Source: Litorivicinus sp965656605
Lineage (GTDB): Bacteria > Pseudomonadota > Gammaproteobacteria > Pseudomonadales > Litorivicinaceae
Assembly (NCBI GenBank): GCA_965656605.1
Contig: CBFHLC010000008.1
Span: 1 to 60,980 of the forward strand
Length of the DNA stretch: 60,980 bases
Reading direction: 5' to 3'
Shown here: in pieces, positions 1 through 9,300 of the stretch
How positions within the stretch are numbered: the stretch's first letter is position 1
Layout: each line of letters begins with the position of its first letter
The notes under the pieces: generated by a model
The model's database searches: none
The model's input: the letters and a program-made list of their open reading frames with translations, nothing else
What the model was told of the DNA's origin: nothing
Translations under genes and position numbers: made by a program

Positions 1-98
1 ACATGTATGCCTCACTGGATCTGCTGACCGATAAACTCGACCGTCAAATTCTGAAGCACAAAGAAAAAACCGTCGCACGAAATCATGGTGCGGCATAG
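1..98 (+). CDS. hpf: Ribosome hibernation promoting factor HPF, C-terminal fragment
   Basis: Only the last 31 codons are in the window and the gene is cut by the window edge. The visible tail begins with the end of an Asp codon and then reads MYASLDLLTDKLDRQ, ending in a Lys-rich segment and a TAG stop at 96-98. This matches the C-terminus of short-type HPF, which binds the 30S decoding region and forms inactive 100S ribosomes in stationary phase. The place directly before ptsN is the usual one in the rpoN-hpf-ptsN-rapZ-npr cluster, which supports the call. The length of the missing part cannot be judged. Confidence 0.85.
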   Translation, partial: MYASLDLLTDKLDRQILKHKEKTVARNHGAA

Positions 99-138
99 CA
101 GCAACAAAGCTACAATCCGGTGTGCAAGCCCGCGCACC

Positions 139-152
139 GGAGTCTTAATTTG
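139..152 (+). promoter_or_regulatory. Ribosome binding site deciding the ptsN start
   Basis: GGAG at 139-142 lies 7 nt before a TTG at 150-152. An in-frame GTG at 120 has no such signal and would add ten residues not expected in PtsN. The TTG is therefore the better start. Confidence 0.6.
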
Positions 153-611
153 TCGATTACCCTCGCTTCCCTGCTCACACCCGAGCATGTCCACCCTCAA
201 TTCGAGGGGACCAGCAAAAAGCGCCTGCTTGAACACGTTGCCAACACCATTGCCAAAGACGAGGACGCTGCCGAGCGACTTCTAGACGGCTTGCAAGCCC
301 GCGAGCGCCTGGCCAGCACCGGTGTCGGCCAGGGCATTGCGATACCCCATTGCCGTGGCGACATCAGCGACCCTATTGTTCATCTGTTTTCCCTAGCACA
401 GCCAGTTGAATTTGACGCGCTAGACGGCGAGCCGGTCGACCTGCTGTGCGTATTGGTGGTGCCCACACAGGCCAATGAAACTCACCTAAATTTGCTGCGC
501 GAAGTGATCCAAGTCTTTAGTGATCCTAGCGCGCGTGAACCCTTGAGCCGTGCGTTCGACCAAATCAGCCTGCACAAGGCGGTGGTCAAGCTGTTCGAGG
601 CGCGAGCATGA
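150..611 (+). CDS. ptsN: PTS IIA-like nitrogen-regulatory protein PtsN (EIIA-Ntr)
   Basis: This is the terminal phospho-acceptor of the nitrogen PTS. It takes phosphate from NPr and, by its phosphorylation state, tunes potassium transport and other targets in relatives. With the TTG start the protein is 153 residues, normal for the family. The phosphorylated histidine is His67 in the motif GIAIPHCR. The TTG is chosen because of a GGAG 7 nt upstream and because family members begin close to the LASLLTPEHV segment. The stop codon overlaps the rapZ start as ATGA, so translation is probably coupled. NPr is encoded two genes downstream; EI-Ntr (PtsP) is not in the window. Confidence 0.93.
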   Translation: MSITLASLLTPEHVHPQFEGTSKKRLLEHVANTIAKDEDAAERLLDGLQARERLASTGVGQGIAIPHCRGDISDPIVHLFSLAQPVEFDALDGEPVDLLCVLVVPTQANETHLNLLREVIQVFSDPSAREPLSRAFDQISLHKAVVKLFEARA

Positions 612-1465
612 CTCGTCTGGTGGTGATCTCAGGCCGTTCAGGCAGCGGCAAGAGTGCCGCATTGGGCTCACTCGAAGACGCCGGTTACACCTGCATTGAT
701 AATCTGCCTGTCGGCGTGTTGCCCTCAACTCTGAGTATTTTAGATCAGCGCTCCGAATCCAGCCTGGTCGCCGTGGGCATTGATGCTCGCTCACGGGCCG
801 AGGACATCGCCGCTTTGCCCCACGTGCTGGCACAGCTGGAAACCGGCAACATCCACACGCGAATTGTCTGGCTGGATGCGAATGCCGACTCCTTAGTGGC
901 CCGATTTCATGCGACTCGGCGACGCCACCCCCTGCTGGCAGACAGCGGCTCACTAGAGCAGGCCTTGGCCAGTGAAGAGTCGTTGCTAGAGCCGATCATG
1001 CAGGCAGCCGATCGCCACTTAGACACCACCGCCATGTCAGTCCACGAGCTACGCAGTGCCATATTGACGCTGGCAGACCCGGATTATCAGCCGCCCAAAA
1101 CCGCGGTTCACGTGATGAGCTTTGGGTTTAAGTACGGCGCGCCGACGACCGTCGATTATGTGTTCGACGCGCGCTTTTTGCCCAATCCGTACTGGGATCC
1201 GACTCTGCGGTCACTAACGGGCGAAGACGAGGCGGTACAAACCTTCTTAAGCAGCCACTCCGATACGCTGGAGTACCTATCGGATATTCAGGCACTGATT
1301 ACCCGCTGGGCGCCACCGATCAGTCAGTCGGGCCGGCCCAGCGTCACCATCGCAATCGGCTGCACGGGTGGTCAGCATCGCTCGGTCTATTTGGTCGAAA
1401 TGCTTCGCCTGCGGCTGGCTGATCAATTTGATATCAGCCACCGCCACCGGGAATTGCGAGGATGA
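608..1465 (+). CDS. rapZ: RNase adapter protein RapZ
   Basis: RapZ is the 285-residue P-loop protein that in Escherichia coli delivers the small RNA GlmZ to RNase E and so controls glucosamine-6-phosphate synthase. The Walker A motif GRSGSGKS is at residues 9-16, and the C-terminal half carries the conserved segment CTGGQHRSVYLVE of the RNA and metabolite binding domain. It overlaps ptsN by 4 nt and npr by 4 nt, so the three genes form a tight operon. Whether GlmY/GlmZ-type RNAs exist in this organism cannot be seen here; in many gammaproteobacteria outside the enterics the partner RNA is unknown. Confidence 0.94.
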   Translation: MTRLVVISGRSGSGKSAALGSLEDAGYTCIDNLPVGVLPSTLSILDQRSESSLVAVGIDARSRAEDIAALPHVLAQLETGNIHTRIVWLDANADSLVARFHATRRRHPLLADSGSLEQALASEESLLEPIMQAADRHLDTTAMSVHELRSAILTLADPDYQPPKTAVHVMSFGFKYGAPTTVDYVFDARFLPNPYWDPTLRSLTGEDEAVQTFLSSHSDTLEYLSDIQALITRWAPPISQSGRPSVTIAIGCTGGQHRSVYLVEMLRLRLADQFDISHRHRELRG

Positions 1466-1740
1466 CCCGCGCGGTACTCACGCTAGTAAACCCTAAAGGC
1501 TTGCACGCACGGGCCTCGCACAAACTGGCCCAAACGATTTGTCAGTTCGATTGCGAGTGCTCTATTCGCTTTGGCGAGCGCATCGCAGACGGTCGCCAAA
1601 TCATGTCGATTATGATGTTGGCGGCGCCCGTGGGCAGTGAATTGCAAGTGTTGTGCACCGGCCCGCAAGCACAGGCGTGCCTGACGGCGGTCACTGATCT
1701 GATTGCAAATGGCTTAGGAGAGCTCGGTGAACGCACCTAG
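1462..1740 (+). CDS. npr: HPr-like phosphocarrier NPr (PtsO)
   Basis: This 92-residue HPr-family protein passes phosphate from EI-Ntr to PtsN. The active-site histidine is His15 in NPKGLHARAS, and Ser49 in the GRQIMSIMML segment corresponds to the regulatory serine region of HPr. Length and motifs are typical. It overlaps rapZ by 4 nt, and its last 14 nt are shared with mgtE, whose GTG start lies inside npr. The overlap implies coupled expression of the phosphocarrier with a magnesium transporter. Confidence 0.93.
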   Translation: MTRAVLTLVNPKGLHARASHKLAQTICQFDCECSIRFGERIADGRQIMSIMMLAAPVGSELQVLCTGPQAQACLTAVTDLIANGLGELGERT

Positions 1741-3088
1741 CCAGGACAGCTTAGTCCCCGAAGAGCGCCTGCAGTTAGTCGAGGACGCCCTATCCAATGG
1801 AGCGCTCGCGCAAATTCGGCGCATGCTCAACGGCGGCATGGCACCTGCGGATGTTGCCCACCTGCTCGAGTCATCGACTCAGAAAGACCGCGTGGTGCTG
1901 TGGAACCTGATCGATAACGAACTCGACGGCGAGGTACTGCAGTACCTGGGCGAGGAAGTGCGAGTCGACATCGTCAACCGCATGACCACAGACGAGCTGT
2001 CCAATGCGGTCTCGGACTTCGAAACCGATGACTTGGTTGACCTGCTACAAGAGCTGCCCGAGCGGGTCTCGGAGCAAGTCCTGCAAGCGATGGATGTGCA
2101 AGACCGCGAACGGATCGAGGCCGTCTTGTCGTTTCCCGAGGACACGGCCGGCGGTTTAATGAACATCGACACCATCACGGTCCGGCCGGATGTCACCCTA
2201 GATGTCGCCTTTCGCTTTTTGCGCCGACACACCAGCCTGCCCGATGTGCTGGACAATCTACTGGTGGTCAACCGACGGGATGAATTTCTGGGCATTCTGC
2301 CGATCAATGCCTTGTTGGTATCCGATCCGAGTCTAGTGGTTCGGGACGTGATGCGAACCGAAACCGAGGTGCTCAATCCGCATACACCCTCTGACGAGGT
2401 AGCCCGCCGTTTCCAACGGATGGATTTGATTAGCGCCCCTGTGGTCGACGACAACAACAAGCTGTTGGGGCGTATCACGATCGATGACGTGGTCGACGTT
2501 ATTCAGGACCAAGCTGAGCACTCGTTGCTGCAGCTGCAAGGTCTGGATGAGGACGAAGATCTGTTTGCCCCTGTCTCTAGAACGGCACGTCGTCGTGGTC
2601 TGTGGCTGGGGGTTAACCTGATTACGGCGTTTATCGCATCGGCTGTCATCGGCCTGTTCGAGGCGACCCTTCAAGAAGTGGTCGCGCTGGCCGTGCTGAT
2701 GCCGATCGTGGCCAGCATGGGCGGCATCGCCGGCACACAGACACTCACCATCGTGATTCGGGCCATGGCGCTGGGTCAAGTAACGCCGGCCAAAGGCCGA
2801 GCATTGGTGATGCGCGAGTTGGGCGTTGGATTGGTCAACGGGACCTTTTGGTCGGCAGCGGTCGCCGTCGTCGCCTACTTATGGTTTGGCGAAGCCATTC
2901 TGGGCGCACTGATCGCCGCGGCTATCGTGATCAACCTAGCCACGGCAGCCGTCGCAGGGGCCACCCTGCCAGGATTACTCAAGCGGATGGGCATCGATCC
3001 TGCGCTGGCCGGCGGCGTGTTGCTGACCACCATCACCGATGTGGTAGGTTTTTTTGCCTTTTTAGGCCTGGCCGCGCTGGTCTACTAG
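1727..3088 (+). CDS. mgtE: Magnesium transporter MgtE
   Basis: MgtE is an inner-membrane, Mg-gated magnesium channel. The 453 residues show the family order: an acidic helical MgtE N-domain (about 20-125), a CBS pair (about 135-255) and five membrane helices in the C-terminal part (about 285-450). The length is usual. The GTG start at 1727 overlaps npr by 14 nt and has a GGAG at 1716-1719. The stop overlaps the pmbA stop from the other strand within the tetranucleotide CTAG at 3085-3088, so there is no room for a terminator after the gene. No Mg riboswitch can precede it because it is translationally nested in the operon. Confidence 0.95.
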   Translation: MNAPSQDSLVPEERLQLVEDALSNGALAQIRRMLNGGMAPADVAHLLESSTQKDRVVLWNLIDNELDGEVLQYLGEEVRVDIVNRMTTDELSNAVSDFETDDLVDLLQELPERVSEQVLQAMDVQDRERIEAVLSFPEDTAGGLMNIDTITVRPDVTLDVAFRFLRRHTSLPDVLDNLLVVNRRDEFLGILPINALLVSDPSLVVRDVMRTETEVLNPHTPSDEVARRFQRMDLISAPVVDDNNKLLGRITIDDVVDVIQDQAEHSLLQLQGLDEDEDLFAPVSRTARRRGLWLGVNLITAFIASAVIGLFEATLQEVVALAVLMPIVASMGGIAGTQTLTIVIRAMALGQVTPAKGRALVMRELGVGLVNGTFWSAAVAVVAYLWFGEAILGALIAAAIVINLATAAVAGATLPGLLKRMGIDPALAGGVLLTTITDVVGFFAFLGLAALVY

Positions 3089-4434
3089 GCGGCCACCGAC
3101 ACCTGTGGGAACAACAACGAGCTGGCGATAATTCGCCCGCGATCATCGTAATCGCCACCGATCGCGGCCAAGGTTGGCCATAGCTCGCGCAGGTTAAAGG
3201 CCAGAGTAATGCCCTCTACCGGGTGCTGGATCTCGCCGTTCTCGACCCAAAAACCTGATGCACCCCGCGAGTAATCACCGGTGACTGCATTGACACCTTG
3301 ACCCATCATTTCAGTCACCAGCAGTCCTCGGTCCATCTGCTTGAGCAGATCCGCTTGCGTGCCCTGCCCGCCCGGCAACCATAGGTTACGTGTCCCACCG
3401 CTGTTACCCGTGCTTTGAAGCTGCAAACGGCGAGCGGCATAAACATCTAGCACCCAGGACTCGACCCGGCCGCTTTGTATAAAGGACTGCTGGCGAGTTG
3501 CAATGCCGTCACCATCAATCGCACCGCTGCCATTCGCGCCCACTATGTGAGGCCGCTCCTCTAGATCGACCCACTCGGGCAGAATTTGCTGCCCCATGGC
3601 ATCAATCAACCACGAGCTTTGGCGCCAGATCGAATTTCCATTGAGGGCCGAAGAGAGCGTGCCAATTAATCCTGTGGCCATGCGCGGATCAAACAGCACC
3701 GGGTATTGGCCCGTTTTGATCGAGCGTGCGTTCAGGCGTGCCAAAGTACGCTCGGCTGCCTGTGCCCCCAGCGCTTCAGGCGACATCAAGGCGCGCGGGT
3801 CACGCCGCGAGTCGTACGCGTAGTCACGCTGCATGCCCTGCTCATCTTGGGCCAGCACCACCGCACTCAGGCTATGTTGCGATCCTTGGCCCAGCGCCAT
3901 CAGACCACGGCTGTTGGCGTGCACTCGGACACTTCGGCGGGTCGATAGGTCGCCGCCCTCAGAATTCACAATTCCTGGATAGGCCAAGGCGGAGGCCTCA
4001 GCTTGACCCGCCAGCTCAAGGGCCTGATCACTGTCCAAGGGCCACTCATGATCCAGCTGTAAGTCCGGCACGTTCTGGGCCATCTGATCTGCATCCGCCA
4101 GACCGCTGTAGGGGTCCGGCTGGGTGTACTTGGCAATATCGATCGCTGCCTGCAGACACTGCTGCAACGAGGCTTCCGACAGATCCGAGGTCGAGGCAGA
4201 CCCTTTGCAGCCACCGACCCAAACCGTCACCCCAAAGCTGCGATCCTTTTCGAACTCCAATACCTCGGGCTCTCCGTTTCGGACGGTGACGCTGAGTCCT
4301 TGAGAGCTGCCGCAACCCAGGTCTACCTCATCAGCCCCCATTTTTTTTGCACGATCCAAGAGCAACTCAGCGGCATCTTGTAGGCGTTTCTGTTCTAATT
4401 GCGGGTTCCAATCAGTAGACGACGATGTGGTCAT
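3085..4434 (-). CDS. pmbA: Metalloprotease-like protein PmbA (TldE)
   Basis: PmbA/TldE is the non-catalytic half of the TldD/TldE heterodimer that degrades unfolded or modified peptides and matures microcin-type peptides in relatives. The 449-residue protein lacks the HExxxH motif, as expected for TldE. The start is the ATG read from 4434-4432: an AAAGGAG (4450-4444) stands 9 nt upstream, while the longer open frame to 4488 would add 18 residues lacking a signal. That ATG shares two bases with the yjgA ATG on the other strand. The partner tldD lies on the same strand beyond yjgA. The gene ends in a 4-nt tail-to-tail overlap with mgtE. Confidence 0.93.
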   Translation of the reverse strand: MTTSSSTDWNPQLEQKRLQDAAELLLDRAKKMGADEVDLGCGSSQGLSVTVRNGEPEVLEFEKDRSFGVTVWVGGCKGSASTSDLSEASLQQCLQAAIDIAKYTQPDPYSGLADADQMAQNVPDLQLDHEWPLDSDQALELAGQAEASALAYPGIVNSEGGDLSTRRSVRVHANSRGLMALGQGSQHSLSAVVLAQDEQGMQRDYAYDSRRDPRALMSPEALGAQAAERTLARLNARSIKTGQYPVLFDPRMATGLIGTLSSALNGNSIWRQSSWLIDAMGQQILPEWVDLEERPHIVGANGSGAIDGDGIATRQQSFIQSGRVESWVLDVYAARRLQLQSTGNSGGTRNLWLPGGQGTQADLLKQMDRGLLVTEMMGQGVNAVTGDYSRGASGFWVENGEIQHPVEGITLAFNLRELWPTLAAIGGDYDDRGRIIASSLLFPQVSVAA

Positions 4435-4918
4435 GCAAGACGACTCCTTTGAAGAATTTGACGCGCCGCCCAGTAAGAGCGAAATCAAGCGCGAAATGCA
4501 CGCTTTGCAAGAATTGGCAAAGCGCTTGGTCGAGTTGACCCCGCATCAGTTGAGCCAAGTGCCGATGCCCGAGGCACTGGAGATTGGCGTGAAAGATGCG
4601 CAACGGTTTAACCGCGAAGCGCGTCGTCGCCAGCTGCAATACTTGGGCAAGCTGATGCGTAAAATTGATGCGGCGCCGATCGAAGCGGCGCTGCAAAAAT
4701 TCGACCAATCCTCGGCCGAAAATACCGCACGCATGCACCTGCTGGAAAAATGGCGCGATCGCCTGATTGCCGAAGGTGATGCATTGACCGAGTTTTTGAA
4801 CAGCTATCCAGGCGGGGACGTACAGCATCTGCGGCAATTGATTCGCAACGCCAAGAGTGAGAAATCGGGGGCTAACCGCGCCCTGTTCCGCTACATCCGC
4901 GAGCATATCCCGGACTAA
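4433..4918 (+). CDS. yjgA: Ribosome maturation factor YjgA (DarP)
   Basis: YjgA/DarP assists late assembly of the 50S subunit, acting on the peptidyl-transferase region. The 161-residue protein has the family hallmarks: an acidic N-terminus, SKSEIKRE near residue 16, the RRRQLQYLGKLMR helix, and RDRLIAEGD and LIRNAKSEK in the C-terminal half. The start is the ATG at 4433; a GTG at 4427 is also in frame. No good ribosome binding site is visible for either. The ATG overlaps the pmbA ATG on the other strand (CATG, 4432-4435), and the stop overlaps the tldD stop (CTAA, 4915-4918), so the gene has no non-coding flank on either side. Confidence 0.92.
   Translation: MQDDSFEEFDAPPSKSEIKREMHALQELAKRLVELTPHQLSQVPMPEALEIGVKDAQRFNREARRRQLQYLGKLMRKIDAAPIEAALQKFDQSSAENTARMHLLEKWRDRLIAEGDALTEFLNSYPGGDVQHLRQLIRNAKSEKSGANRALFRYIREHIPD
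4435..4450 (-). promoter_or_regulatory. pmbA ribosome binding site inside the yjgA coding sequence
   Basis: Read on the minus strand, AAAGGAG occupies 4450-4444, with 9 nt to the pmbA ATG at 4434. All of it lies inside codons 4 to 6 of yjgA on the other strand. The same bases thus encode the yjgA N-terminus and the translation signal of its neighbour. Confidence 0.7.
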
Positions 4919-6327
4919 CCCTCGCCGCCGACGACCAGCTGATCCAATTTTAGGGTCGGCTGTCCAACGCCCACCGGAACGCTTTGGCCCTCTTTGCCGC
5001 AGGTACCGACACCCTCATCCAGCGCCAAATCGTTACCGATCATGCTGACACTGCGCATGGCATCGGGGCCGTCCCCAATCAGTGTGCTGCCTTTGACCGG
5101 TTCGCACACCTTGCCATCGCGGATGCGATAGGCCTCGGTGGTCGAGAACACGAACTTGCCGCTGGTGATGTCCACTTGGCCGCCGCCGAAGTTCACGGCA
5201 TACAAACCGTCTTTGACGCTGGCAATAATCTCGGCTGGATCGTGCTGGCCCGCGCGCATAAAGGTGTTGGTCATGCGCGGCATGGTCAGGCAGGCATAGG
5301 ACTCACGCCGTCCGTTACCGGTTAGCGCTGCCCCCATCAGACGAGCATTGATCCGATCCTGCAGATAGCCCACCAACACACCGTCTTCGATCAGCACGGT
5401 TTCTTGAGTCGGCGTACCTTCGTCATCCACGCTCAGCGAGCCGCGACGATCCACCAACGTGCCATCATCGACTACCGTCACACCGGGCGCGGCGACCTGC
5501 TCACCAATTCGACCGCTAAAAGCCGAGGTACCTTTACGATTGAAGTCCCCTTCCAGGCCGTGACCGACCGCCTCGTGTAACAAAACACCCGGCCAGCCCG
5601 CACCCAGCACCACTGGCAATGTGCCGGCAGGGGCTGCGACTGCCTCGAGGTTAACCAATGCCAATCGCACGGCTTCCTGAGCCCAATGCTCGGCCTGTCC
5701 TTGGTTCAGCAGCTGACTGAGCAGGATTCGACCGCCACCGCCTGCGTTACCCCTCTCTCGGCGATCGCCAGCCTTGACGATCACACTGACACCGAAGCGC
5801 ACCAATGGGCGGGTATCTTGGGCCAGCACACCATCGGTGTTCAGCACCCAGGTCTTTTCTTGTTGAGCGACCAGCGACAAGGTGACTTCCTGAACACGAG
5901 GGTCAATCGCCCGAGTATAGGCGTCAATGCGTTTCAGAAATTCAACGCGCTGCTGTGGCGGCACATCCATCGGTGACAAACCGGTATACAGCGCAGGCAT
6001 CGACTGCGCTTTTAATGACGCACAGGCAGATTGACCGGCTTTAGCAATACCACTGGCCGCTTTGGCCGCGGACGTCAGCGCACTCAGGGTCAAGTCATCG
6101 GTATAGGCAAAACCGACACGCTCACCACTGTTTACCCGGATGCCCGCCCCTTGGTCGTGACTGTATCCACCGTCGCGCACGATGCCATCCTCCAGCGACC
6201 AGCTTTCTATGACCTGATCTTGGATGTACAGATCCGCAAAATCGATTTGGCGCTGATTGAGCGAGGTCAACACACCGGCCAAGGCGTCATCGGATAAGTT
6301 GAAGGCGTCTAACCAGCGTTGGCTCAT
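4915..6327 (-). CDS. tldD: Metalloprotease TldD
   Basis: TldD is the catalytic half of the TldD/TldE (PmbA) protease. The zinc-binding HExxxH motif is at residues 251-256 (HEAVGH), followed by GLEGDFNRKGTSAFSG. Its 470 residues are typical. It follows yhdP with a 4-nt overlap and so belongs to the mreBCD-maf-rng-yhdP run on the minus strand. Its stop codon overlaps that of yjgA on the plus strand. Its partner gene pmbA is the next minus-strand gene, separated only by the antisense gene yjgA. Confidence 0.95.
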   Translation of the reverse strand: MSQRWLDAFNLSDDALAGVLTSLNQRQIDFADLYIQDQVIESWSLEDGIVRDGGYSHDQGAGIRVNSGERVGFAYTDDLTLSALTSAAKAASGIAKAGQSACASLKAQSMPALYTGLSPMDVPPQQRVEFLKRIDAYTRAIDPRVQEVTLSLVAQQEKTWVLNTDGVLAQDTRPLVRFGVSVIVKAGDRRERGNAGGGGRILLSQLLNQGQAEHWAQEAVRLALVNLEAVAAPAGTLPVVLGAGWPGVLLHEAVGHGLEGDFNRKGTSAFSGRIGEQVAAPGVTVVDDGTLVDRRGSLSVDDEGTPTQETVLIEDGVLVGYLQDRINARLMGAALTGNGRRESYACLTMPRMTNTFMRAGQHDPAEIIASVKDGLYAVNFGGGQVDITSGKFVFSTTEAYRIRDGKVCEPVKGSTLIGDGPDAMRSVSMIGNDLALDEGVGTCGKEGQSVPVGVGQPTLKLDQLVVGGEG

Positions 6328-9300
6328 GGGCTCTCCTGAGGTTTGATCGGTTCAATAAGGGGCTCATCGAACGAGCCGGTTACGGTGTAGTTGGTCTCGC
6401 CAATGCGCGACAAGGTATCACCCGCGACTTGGTCAAATAACAGCACAGCACCGGCAGCCAGTGCCGGGAATCCAGCCAGCAAAGCCGCCGCCGGTAGCTG
6501 AGCCGACAACGGCACTTGGACGCGCAGCTTATGATCCAATGTCGAGCTGGGCAGATCACTGGTTCCGGTCAAGAACATCTTGGCGCTGGGCCCATCTAAG
6601 ATCAGCGGCTCAACCATACTCAGCCGGCCCTCACGAATTCGGGCGCCGCCGGTCAGTGTATCGAATGCCAACCCAGGCTGAATCAGATCAGAAAAGTCCA
6701 GGCGCAAGCGGCGAGTCACGGTGGCCAAGTTAAAGATACCCAGCAGACGTAGCGCCTCGGTCGAGTTGTTGCCCTCTAAAAAACGCCCGGCTTGGGTATC
6801 GATAACCAGATCACCGGATGCATTTTTAAACTGCGGCGACCAAGGGTAGCCGGCCCAGCGCAGATCCGCCTGAATCTCACCGCTTTTAGTCTCAAGCGGT
6901 CGACCCAAGCCCTGGGATTCCAGCAAAGCGCCCAAGTCTTCAAAACTCACCGTGGCCGTCAGCGATGACTGCGGACTCTCATTACTCCAGAACGCTTCGG
7001 CCTGAACCTGTGCCCCACCCAATTCAATCGTCAAAGGGTTAAAGCGAATACCGGTATCCGAATTACGAATTCGCGTTTGCAGCCGATCAATTTTCTGATC
7101 ATCGATTACGAGATCGCGGGCGTTCAGGTTGATCGCAGCAAAATTCTTGGGCGCTGGCACATAAACTGGAGTCTGGGGCGCCTCCACCTCAGGCGTGGTG
7201 CCTTTGAGCTGTTGAATATCGACAGCAATGACATCGTCGAGGCGCACTTGCGCTTGTACATTGTTGCCATCCAAGCTCAGGGTCTGGTTGGCAAACTTCA
7301 GCTGTGCAGCACCCAGCTTGACCTGATCCAGGCGGGTATCGCGGATTCTTAGATCTACCTCCGAGGCCTCGCCCTCGCCCTGCGATCCAGACAGCACCTG
7401 CGCCCAACCGACTAAATCAGCGGCATCGATGCGACCGGCGACTTGATTGCCAGCCAGCCGGATATCCACCTGATCATCAAATCGAACTTGGATACGCTGA
7501 TCGTTGCCATCGATATTCAACTGCCCTGCCTGATGCAGCGGCACCGGCAGTTGCGTGTTATCCGAGGAGAGCTGCGCACTGATCTGCCAGTTTGAGTCAA
7601 CCCGCGCCGTGATCGGCAATGCTCCGGACACGTAATCCGCAACGACGGGCCAGTAACGCTGCGCTGCTTGAGTCGCATCAACCGTGGTAGTGGCGGTCAA
7701 GCTAAAGTCCTTGCCGTCGGCTAGATCAATCGACAGTGGGCTGCCCTCAAACTGGCCGTTGAACGAGGATTCAAAAAACCCATCGCGCATGTCATATCCA
7801 ACTTTTCCACTCAACGCCTGGGCCGTCAGATCCAGATCCGCCCAGCGCGCCTCAAGGTTCTTGCCCGAGATTGAAACTCGACCTGACACCGGTTGAGTCA
7901 AACGCAAATCGACTCGGCCGTTCAGGCTACCTTGTAGCTCCAAACTGTTTGGCCAATCACCCAGATCCAAGGGCAACTGAGCCAAGCTCTCAGCGTAACG
8001 GTCGGCATCCAGACTGCCGCGAGAGCGCAGCTGCCAATCACGTCCAGCCCGTTTGAAAACGTGCAAATCGCTGGCTGACATGCCCGCCATCTGGCCGGTG
8101 TCTGCTCGAATATCGAAGGATTCACCATCCCAGCTCAGCTGGCCTTGGTTAGCCTGCGCACGGGGCCATCCTTGTGCTGGGGTTAAAGAAACCGCTTGGG
8201 CATCCAGTGTCAAAACCCGATAGTCTTCGGCGCCGTTGTGCCACCAGAACAATCCATCGACCAGTTGAGCCTGGGGATTGGCTTGGCGCCACCACTCATT
8301 CAACCCCGCGCCGACACTGTGCAGGGGCATCAGATTTTCAGCACTTTGCCCACGCGAATCCCCTCGCACCAGCAGACTGAAGCGGCGTTGATCAACCTCG
8401 GGACTGAGTCGCAAAGTGAACGCACCCATGGCATCCAAGTCGCCTCGATGCAGCTCTAGGCCTTGACCTGCAATAGACCAGCGCCGATCACCCGAACGCT
8501 GCCAAGCAACCCAGCCCTGACCTCGGTCGAACGCCAATGGCTGCTCGGAGGCCGGGGCCGACCAAAAAGAGGAAATGTCCTGCACATGGACGACGCCCGT
8601 CGTCCCGCGCAACGCCAGCTGCGCTTGGTTGAAAGCACCGCCGGGAATGCCCCTAAAGGCTGTGCTTTTGCCCTGTCCTAGCTGGGCGTAGACCAAGCCG
8701 TCGTCGTACCACAGCTGCGTGACTGACAGTGAGGGCGTAATTTGTGTCAGGGTATCTGCGACACCCTGGGGCAGATACTCGACCAGTCGCGCCGGCAAGC
8801 CGCCTATTTTGGCTCCATTTAACTCCGCCTGAACCGAATCCGCCGCATCCACTCGCAAGGCATCCCAGCGGATCTGTTGACCCGAGACCTGAGCATCCAT
8901 CCGAGTGATTTCAAATCGCCAACCCTGATCGGTTTGCTGCGCCTGGGCGATCGCTTTAGCACGATCACCTAACGAATGGGCTGCGCCGCGCCAATCAACT
9001 CGTAACTTCTCGGCTTGGTGGCTCAGCCATAGCTCACCTTGAGAGTCCCAAGACTGTTCTTGCACCTGCCCTTGCGCCTGATAATCGATGTAGCCTTGGA
9101 TGTTTTGCTGATTCAACTTGAACTGACCGCGCAATGCCATACCGGCCTGCGCCAGTCTTAGCTGGCTGGCGAAATCTAAAACCGGCCCCTGGGCAGCCCG
9201 GCGCAATTGGCCATTGAAATCCTCAAGGCTGAATGCATCCCCCTGAACCGTCACCTGCCGCAGTCGAACGTCATCCGCCATAGCCAGAGGTGCGGATATC

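Noticed and set aside
1879..2478. 199-codon open frame antisense to mgtE
   Set aside because: Low-complexity Ser/Arg/Thr-rich translation, typical of the reverse complement of a GC-rich gene; mgtE is unmistakable on the other strand.
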